The notes beneath the pieces are model-generated. The model saw nothing but the letters and a program-made list of their open reading frames with translations, ran no database searches and was not told where the DNA came from. A stretch of DNA of 47,555 nt from Penium margaritaceum (Eukaryota; Streptophyta; Zygnematophyceae; Desmidiales; Peniaceae): NCBI GenBank assembly GCA_023375785.1, contig SZWC01008679.1, forward strand, positions 62,021 through 109,575, given 5' to 3'. This document shows, one piece after another, positions 41,106-47,555 of the stretch. Made by a program: the position numbers and the translations under genes. How positions within the stretch are numbered: the stretch's first letter is position 1; every line of letters starts with the position of its first letter.

Positions 41106-41740
41106 TGAGAAGATACGTGGAAGCTTCCTAGCAACACAGCCACTGACTAGGCATCAGTGCCTAGTCAGACAGTGACGACAGTCACAGGTCGTACACTCAA
41201 CGACAAAGGTCTGGCTAGGAGACACAAGTCAAAGTGTCAGAATGCTTTGATTGCATTTGTAGAGAGAGATGACAAATGACAGGTCCACGGCATAAATACC
41301 TGCCGCGGTGCACGGCAGGTGTCGCGCGCGGCAGTGAAAGGTCTATCTTGAAATCTGCCCAGAACCACGGTTTTGAGTGTAGACAAGTCAGAACGCTACG
41401 TCGTTTGAACCTAAACGTGCACAATATCAAGCCAGACACTACGACTGGTCACATGGGTGCATATGGCATCAAACGGTGGATACACAATGCAAAACCATGA
41501 AAAATCGGACCCACGGCCAGTCGACTGATAAACTCCTACGTGCTGCAAAAAAACTACAGACGGTCCCAGACGGCATCCAAGACTCTGGGGCAATTGTCTG
41601 TCAGCTCCGAGCAAGTGGTCCACCACCAGACGTCGCACCAGCGCCACTTGGTTCCAAATAAGGGATCTGCATAGGCATGGACATAGCGGAGTGGTCACAG
41701 TAAACTATACAGGTCGACAGAAACGTCACAAATCACAACA
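41106..41740 (-). repeat. 3' LTR of the minus-strand copia element
   Basis: 635 bp on the minus strand, TGTTGTGATTTGTGACG...TCTTCTCA, co-linear with 8192-8819 and 46691-47333. Preceded on that strand by the polypurine tract ATGGGGGAG (41741-41749). Confidence 0.85.
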
Positions 41741-41969
41741 CTCCCCCATGACCCGATGGTACGCATGTCCATACGCGTGCAGCACTGAAAGGAATGCAAC
41801 AAAGAGTGCAAAAACACTCGTGATACAAACAGATACACCTCGCACTCAACTCTCAAGCAAGGGGCGAAGCCCAATAGAACGAATGGCCACCAAAAACTTC
41901 CTGCGAGCCATTACATTTGTCAAGAAAACAGCACACTACATGTCAGTGCTCACCCATATGACGGAGATC

Positions 41970-43240
41970 ACATGTCGCTCTGCCAGATCACGCACAAAGT
42001 GATGCTCAACCGCAATGTGCTTCGTGCGAGCATGAAAAATACGAGTGTTTTCCGCAATGGCAAGAGGAGTCTGGTTGTCACAGCGAAGCACGATGGTAGG
42101 CACTGACTGATCCAACTCAAGAAATAGGTGTTATAGCCACATTGCCTCAGCAACCCCTCCACCCACAGCAACATAATCTTCCTCCAAAGAGCTACGTGCA
42201 ATGCAGCCCTGCTTCGAGCTACGCCAGGACATAGCGGTACCACCAAGCAAGAACACGTAGTCAGTGCGACTACGTCCATCTGAAATCCAGGCCTTGTCGT
42301 TGTTGGTATAGCTGTCAAGAACCACTAAACACTGTCGGAGAAAGCAGAGTCCGAAGTATTGTGTGGACACCACATACCGCACCACTCACACAGCCGCATG
42401 AAGGGCTCTAGCACGTGGAGCTTGTGAAGGCTGTGCAAGGAGGCGATGCCAAGGCGTGTGGTAGTGGCCAGGTACATCAGAGATCTGATCAAACGGAGGT
42501 ACAAGATCACATCCATTGTCTCCCCCAGCTGTGTGGGATTTTCCACCTATAGGGCATCCTGCCCTTCAGGTGTGAGAGGTGTGGAGGCCGTGGGCACTGC
42601 ACCAAGGAGGTCACTGAAGCGCTCCTCGACAATACGTGCGTATCGCGCCTAATGCAACAGAAGTGTTCAATGTCTGCAGTCTCGCACGATCTCCATGCCA
42701 AGAAACACAGTTACAGGACCAAGGTCCTTCATCATATAGGCAGACCGGAGGACTGCCTTGGCCTCCTTCACCGCCTCCATGGAGGCAACGCAATTAGAAG
42801 GTCGTCAACATAGACCAGGATGGGGGGGAACTGCTTAGGCGACCGTTGGATGTGGAGAGAGGGATCTACCTTGTTCTGTACATATCCCGCACGAGTCAGG
42901 GTGCCTGTAATCTCCTAGTTCCACCACCATTGAGACTACTCGAGTCCGTACAAGGACTTGGGCAAACGCCACACCTTGTCACCATCCTCAAAGCCTGGTG
43001 GTTAGGCTCTGTACATCTCCTCATCCAAAGAGCCATGGAGGAATGCATTATTCACGTCCATCTGGTGTAGTTCCGAGTCATGCTAAGCCACCATACCAAA
43101 CAGAGCATGAGCTGAGGTCATGCGGCCGACAGGGCAAAGGTGTCAGTGTGATCAATGCCCTCCATCCTGGAATACCCCTTGATGACCAAGCAAGCCTTGC
43201 AGCATTCGAGTGAGTCATCCGGCTTCACTTCCTTGCGAAA
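41970..43240 (-). pseudogene. Minus copia reverse transcriptase and RNase H
   Basis: On the minus strand: HQMDVNNAFLHGSLDEEMYR (about 43070-43010, first catalytic Asp), WRLPKSLYGLE (about 42970), the catalytic YVDDLLIA with YVDD at 42812-42801, AYMMKDLGPVTVFLGMEIVR (about 42750-42690), LIRSLMYLATTTRLGIASLH (about 42500) and the RNase H stretch DYVFLLGGTAMSWRSSKQGC followed by EEDYVAVGGGVAEAMWL (42270-42131). Frameshifts occur between most of these. RT plus RNase H copy the element's RNA; the active-site motif is intact although the frame is not. Confidence 0.88.
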
Positions 43241-43359
43241 GTCCCGCTTGAACTTAATAGCATTCCTACCAGGTGGAAGAGCATCTAGCTTGTAAACTCC
43301 GTGCTCTCGGATGGCACAAAGCTTATCCTCGCAAACAGCACACCAGTCATCTACATCCT

Positions 43360-43932
43360 CTAATGACAGTGCTTCCCTTTCCTCATCAGATCAAGCGCCA
43401 TCAAGGGAGAGCTCTCAGTGGCAAGTGCACACACCTCAAAGCTGGGCCTGACGACCACAAGATCAGCTACTACATCACAAGCGATGCGAAACTTGCGAGT
43501 GACCAGATCGTGTAGTGTAGGGAACGTTGGATGTACCTCTGCGTGATCTGTGCGGCCACTCAAGCCTAGAGCCTTTGTGCCGGGATCACCACTCGCAACG
43601 CTGCGAATGGAGCGCCTAGGTGCGGGACCTAACACTCGCTAGACTCCAGAGACCAATGGTTGAAGATGACCATCGGGCTCACGCGAGTAACTTGGGATTG
43701 AGGGGCTCACCTCATGCTCAGAGACAGGCACAACCACATCTGGTGAGGAGTGAGGCAGAGGGGTAGGTGATGCAGTGTGAGGAGATGCTGGTGAAATGAT
43801 GGGAGACACACGGCTAGGAGTAGTAGCAGGAGCAGTAGTAGTGGCAGGATCACCCACAGAGGCAGGAGTACTGGTGGACATAGGTACAATCATAGATGCC
43901 TGTGGGGTGCAAGGGAACAAGGGTAGAGACAT
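43360..43932 (-). pseudogene. Minus copia linker and RT start
   Basis: MSLPLFPCTPQASMIVPMST and a Pro/Ser/Thr-rich run to SSPDVVVPVSEHEVSPSIPS, parallel to element A at 14580-14800. After a stop the frame 43635-43360 continues towards RT with VTRKFRIACDVVADLVVVRP, which I cannot place with certainty. Confidence 0.65.
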
Positions 43933-44169
43933 GCTCGGCTATAGAGGTCTTTGTGTCAACATCTATGTTTTTAAGGTCAACAAGAGCCGAAGACCGAGAA
44001 GTGGAGGGGGCTCAAACAGACAGATCAGCTGGATGAGAGGAGCTTATAGGCCCAGACCCCCCTGTCCATTGAGAAGCCTCACACGTAGGAACGTGCGTGA
44101 TGGACATCAACATGATAGAGGTCAGGTCACGGTAGGTAAGAGACATAAATGAAGAGCGCGTCACGGGAA

Positions 44170-45190
44170 TCAACGATGCGGCGAAGGATGGGGTCCCAGA
44201 AATGCCATGCCTTCAACCGCGGGAGATGCCCATGAAGGCACACAAGTGACCCCGCAAGGAGACCTTAGACCCCTGCTGTTCCTCAGTGTACCACACTGTA
44301 GCCACGGATCTCGAGAGAGACGTACATTAGCACGATGGCCAAACCAGAGCTCGTACGCTGTAATGTGGTCCCGAAGGGGACCGTGCGGGAGGCAGTTCCT
44401 GACCCACGTCATGTAGGCAAATCCTTCAAATGCAAAGGATTCTAGAAGACCGTACTCAAACCGCATAGCACGAACCGCATCCTCCATGGTGCGGTTCCAG
44501 CGTTCAGAGACACCGTTTTGCTGAGGAGTAGGAGCGCAAACGTGGTGAAAACCCCCATGCTATATAAAAAAATGTATATCTTGCCAAGAGACTTGCCGCC
44601 ACAATCCGAGCAAAGTTCATGCAGCGTATGGCGGGACTAAGGCTCAGCCATCACTAGCCAGAGGGGAACCGCAAGAGCAGCGTCACTCTTCTTGTGCAGG
44701 CTATAGACCTGCCACATCGGGGTGAAGTCATCAGTCAGGGTCAGGACGTATCGGCCGCGATCGGACAAAGACTTGACAGGGAGAGGACCGAGAAGGTCCG
44801 AATGGACCAACTCGAGAGGGCAAAATAGCTCAAGAACGAGAGTCAAGGTAGGTATAACAATGTATCTTAACCTGAGCGCAAAACAATCAATCGGTGTTGA
44901 TCCACTTTTTGAAAGAGACCGTGTCAAGACCGAGTGCACGCTGTGTTTGAATGAGTTTCAACACAGCGTCAGAGCCCAAATGACACAGGCAACAATGTAG
45001 TAGTCGCTGATGCTCACCGTACAGAACACCAATGACAAACACCAAAGCGGGAGGGGAAGGGGAGCAAGGAGAAGAAGAAATCCGAGGGACACGATGTAGA
45101 TCATCCACAACAGAGACACAAAGAACAGTGGTACGAGTATCAACAGCAATCACAGTCACAGAGTCTATAGTATGGTCCACAGAGAGTCCC
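44170..45190 (-). pseudogene. Minus copia integrase
   Basis: From high to low coordinates: EHQRLLHCCLCHLGSDAVLK (zinc region, near 45010), LELVHSDLLGPLPVKSLSDR (first Asp, about 44830), VLTLTDDFTPMWQVYSLHKK, then MEDAVRAMRFEYGLLESFAF (44487 down) with the terminal part ending in the GVTCVPSWAS stretch near 44230. The second core Asp region near 44640-44500 is disrupted. It matches element A block by block. Confidence 0.8.
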
Positions 45191-45637
45191 ATGAATGTGT
45201 AGGCACGCACAGAAAGCAACCTGAGCTCAAGGTCATGCACAAAAAGCACCTCGGAAAGATAGAGGGGACCAGACAGACAATCAAAGCACACAACATCAAC
45301 ACCCTTGGACCGGAAATGACTGACCAGAGCCTGTGTGAATGGAGTGAATAGATGCAACATGACTGAAGACAATAAAGTCACTACAATGACAGGTCATGTG
45401 GTGAGTGGCACCAGAATCGATGAACCAAGTGCCACCAGGATCATGTCCGGAGGACGTCACTGTGCAACGGGCAATCGAACACTCGCCCTCAAACGAGCTC
45501 TGAGCAAGAGGTGAAAAGGAACGACGAAGGGAACAAAGGAGAGAATCATGTATCCAGTCGATACTGCCAGGCCCATCATCATCACATGCCAATTGTACCC
45601 CCCTACACGAGTCATCATGAGCTACGACAACAGACAA
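45191..45637 (-). pseudogene. Minus copia protease
   Basis: GHDPGGTWFIDSGATHHMTC carries the intact Asp-Ser-Gly-Ala motif (45418-45407), followed by the HTGSGQSFPVQGC strand. After a frameshift LYLSEVLFVHDLELRLLSVR (about 45270-45210) completes the domain. Element A has DSDA at the same place, so the ancestral state is visible here. Confidence 0.82.
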
Positions 45638-45859
45638 ACAAACAGTCTCTGAAGCACCCGCTAATCACAACACACTCACACCTCCTTGAAAACGAAGCAC
45701 CAGAAGGTGACAGAGCTTGGCGATGGTCCGGTCACGTGGGTCTGGGTCGCCACTACTCACCGATGGGGAAGCGGGAACTGCTACGATTATGGTTGTCACG
45801 CGACCAGAGGCTGTGCTACTCAACACAGACCGATGTGCGAGTGCAGCCTGAAGACCGTG

Positions 45860-46520
45860 AGTGATCTACGCCTAGTCGAGCTGCTGCTGGAACTCGGTGT
45901 AGCGATGAGCACCTCCACAATTGTAGCAGTTAAAAGTAAGTCCAGTGCTACCGCTTGATGACTTCTGCTGCTACGACTGCAGCTGGGCAGAACCGTGCCT
46001 CTTTTTTCCCTTCTTCCCTTGTGCCAATGCTTCCACACCTTGCGTCTGAGTTGGGGAAATTGATGTGGAAGGGGAAGAGGAGGATGTGCCACAGGCTGGA
46101 GGAGCGGACTGCAAGAGGGGTGTCGGTGGCGACGTGATGACCGCTATAGCACGGGGACTATGCTGATGGGCCACGCCTGCCTCACAGACGGAAGTCACCA
46201 AGAGGAAAAGCTTATGCACCAAAAGAAGAAGGTGAAGGGAGGTAGAGAAGGGCTCAAGTATGGCATAGTATACTCCGAGAAGATGTGTGTGTGCTAAAGA
46301 CGAACTCCAAGCATGAGCATGCAGAGGGCCCACAGGTGTGTACCTCCTGAGGTCCCAAGGCACGTGTAGATGCGCACGGCCCGGTCCTTGTAACGGCTAA
46401 CGTGTTTAGCGATTACGGGTGGCGGGCCATGCGTATCTTGGCAAGTCCATGACGAAGGGAGTGAAAGGCGTGAATGTGAACCGCGCGGGTGGCATGCATC
46501 TCTGCAGCAAGCAGGGAGAC
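45860..46520 (-). pseudogene. Minus copia gag, N-terminus missing
   Basis: From about 46515 down: SLLAAEMHATRAVHIHAFHS, VRIYTCLGTSGGTHLWALC-type text, ILEPFSTSLHLLLLVHKLFL (46270 onward), a Ser/Thr-Pro stretch, Lys-rich GKKGKKR, and the knuckle CYNCGGAHRYTEF (about 45930-45890), whose last Cys is Phe. Each block aligns with element A gag (12000-12605). The N-terminal 250 or so residues are missing. Confidence 0.78.
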
Positions 46521-46690
46521 TTTTTTTTTAAGTAACAACAAGGGGACTTAAGAGGAACAGCTGGTGCATGCGGTATGTCAGAAAAGCTATGACTCACGAG
46601 GTTGAGTAGTGTGATTGCAAATAGTACCTGCTATTGCAAAACTGCCAAATCCCTGCTCTCTATCCATTGTACGCATGTGAGTTTCCATTG
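46521..46690. other. Short spacer with a T tract, no gene
   Basis: About 170 bases between the truncated minus gag and the next LTR. Begins with a T tract (46520-46528). Confidence 0.5.
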
Positions 46691-47333
46691 TGTTGTGCTT
46701 TGTGACGTTTCTCTCGACCTCTACAGTTTACTATGACCATTCCACCGTGTCCATGCCCGTGCATATCCCTGATGCGGACCGAGGTGGTACTGTTGCATTG
46801 TCTGGTGGTGGACTACCAGCTTGGAGCTGACCGACGGCCCCCCCAGAGTTCTGGACATTGTCTGAGACCTCCTGCAGTTTTTTTGCAGCACGTAGGAGTT
46901 TATCGGTGGACTGTCCGTGGGCCCGATTTCCATATTTTGCACCGTGTATCTACCGTTTGATGCTGGATGCATGCATGTGACCAGTCATAGCGTTCAGCTT
47001 GTGATTTTGCTTGTCAAGGTTCAGACGGCGTAGCGTTCTGACATGTCTGCGCTGAGTTACGGCCAAAACAATGGTTTTGGGCCGGTTTTAAGACAGACCT
47101 TGCGCTGCCGCGTGCGACTCCCGCCGTCCGCCGCGGCAAGTACTTATGCCATGGACCTGCCATTTGTCATTCCTCTCTACAAATGTTATTGAAGCATTCT
47201 AACACTTTGCCTTGTGTCTTGTAGCCAGACCCTTGCCGTTGTGTGTACAAATTGTGACTGTCGTCACCGTCAGACGAGGCACTGACGCCTAGTCAGCAGC
47301 TATGTCGCTAGAAAGCTTCCACACATCTTCTCT
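46691..47333 (+). repeat. 5' LTR of a further copia element (family of A)
   Basis: 643 bp, TGTTGTGCTTTGTGACG...CTTCTCT, immediately before a primer site. Co-linear with 8192-8819. The element's internal part lies beyond the window. Confidence 0.85.
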
Positions 47334-47347
47334 TGGTATCAAAGCGG
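47334..47347 (+). promoter_or_regulatory. Primer-binding site, initiator tRNA-Met type
   Basis: TGGTATCAAAGCGG, one mismatch to TGGTATCAGAGC over its first 12 bases, directly after the LTR. Confidence 0.8.
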
Positions 47348-47469
47348 TGAGACAGTTCTCGCCGAGCTGTGCAGCAGAGACGCAACAGAGCAGTAACAGT
47401 GAGCGTCAATGCTGTAGCCGATCCACTGGGAGGGCAGTGCACATGTTTTCTTCCTGTCTCTCTTGACAT
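47348..47469 (+). other. Leader start of the right-edge copia element
   Basis: Follows the leader of element A (8834-8935) through GAGCGTCA and GATCCACTGGGAGG-type sequence, then turns into pyrimidine-rich DNA. Confidence 0.55.
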
Positions 47470-47517
47470 CTATTTGTGTGTTTTTACGTGTGCGTGTGCA
47501 TGTGTGTGTGTGTGTGT

Positions 47518-47555
<38 letters not shown>
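47470..47555. repeat. TG/GT microsatellite
   Basis: Mostly (TG)n with a few interruptions (ACG, CGTG, TATG), running to the window end. Confidence 0.95.

Larger units (their letters stand above)
41106..46520 (-). mobile_element. Copia element (family of A), minus strand, 5' truncated
   Basis: Minus-strand order from high to low coordinates: gag (46520-45860), protease (45637-45296), integrase (about 45190-44170), linker (43932-43639), RT and RNase H (43635-41970), polypurine tract, 3' LTR. Gag starts mid-protein next to an 8-9 A run, and no 5' LTR precedes it. It supplies the RT missing from element A and keeps DSGA and YVDD, but has many stops and frameshifts. Confidence 0.88.

Noticed and set aside
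47470..47555. CRISPR-like or regulatory repeat
   Set aside because: A plain TG microsatellite without spacers.
1..47555. tRNA, rRNA or other structured RNA genes
   Set aside because: No tRNA-like cloverleaf with TTCRA loop, no rRNA core sequences and no snRNA signatures were seen on reading; a covariance-model search would be needed to exclude small ones.

Overview
The window looks like nuclear DNA of a green-plant-lineage (streptophyte) eukaryote, possibly a charophyte alga or a seedless plant. This is inferred from the element types: Ty1/copia and Ty3/gypsy elements primed by initiator tRNA-Met, a plant-type hAT transposase with a DUF659 region, Ty3 elements with chromodomain-like tails, and no operons or bacterial signals. 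The species cannot be named from the sequence. Almost everything recognisable is transposable-element sequence, and every element is decayed.

Layout. 1-950: GC-rich, with a probable first exon of a secreted protein on the minus strand, cut by the window edge. 950-3650: AT-rich, no gene called. 3650-8160: mostly unassigned, with a weak membrane-protein-like ORF, a clear 282-bp MITE (5121-5402), inverted arrays of a degenerate CCCC-containing repeat (about 5620-6320), and a piece of Ty3 LTR (7798-8161, minus). 8192-about 15010: copia element A (plus), with 5' LTR, primer-binding site, a duplicated leader+gag block and decayed protease/integrase; its RT and 3' LTR are missing. 15568-17704: broken hAT transposase. 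About 17720-20038: decayed Ty3 element B with its 3' LTR.

20148-41013 is a three-layer nest. Ty3 element C (5' LTR 20148-20624, perfect iMet primer site) is split inside its gag zinc knuckle by Ty3 element D (21891-37334, paired LTRs, 4/5-matching target duplication). Element D is split between RNase H and integrase by copia element E (27815-34716, two 984-bp LTRs, perfect 5-bp duplication ATATC). Subtracting each insertion plus one target copy puts the host reading frame back in register at both junctions, so the insertion order is C, then D, then E.

41029-46520 is a minus-strand copia relative of element A with an intact YVDD motif and a 3' LTR. 46691-47555 is the 5' LTR, primer site and leader start of a further plus-strand copy, ending in a TG microsatellite.

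Two features cut across the window. First, three of the four single-N positions (4448, 9934, 29210) and the 100-N gap (33567-33666) sit between direct duplicates of 124-405 bp, so these are unmerged contig or haplotype ends and not biology. Second, the retroelement frames are broken mainly by TAG codons where the families have Gln or Trp, and several active-site changes are G-to-A, as expected from deamination of methylated cytosine in silenced elements.

No intact host gene and no clearly new biological system was found. The best items are the dated nest, the hairpin-rich LTR of element D, the MITE, the CCCC-box inverted array and the duplicated leader-gag of element A.
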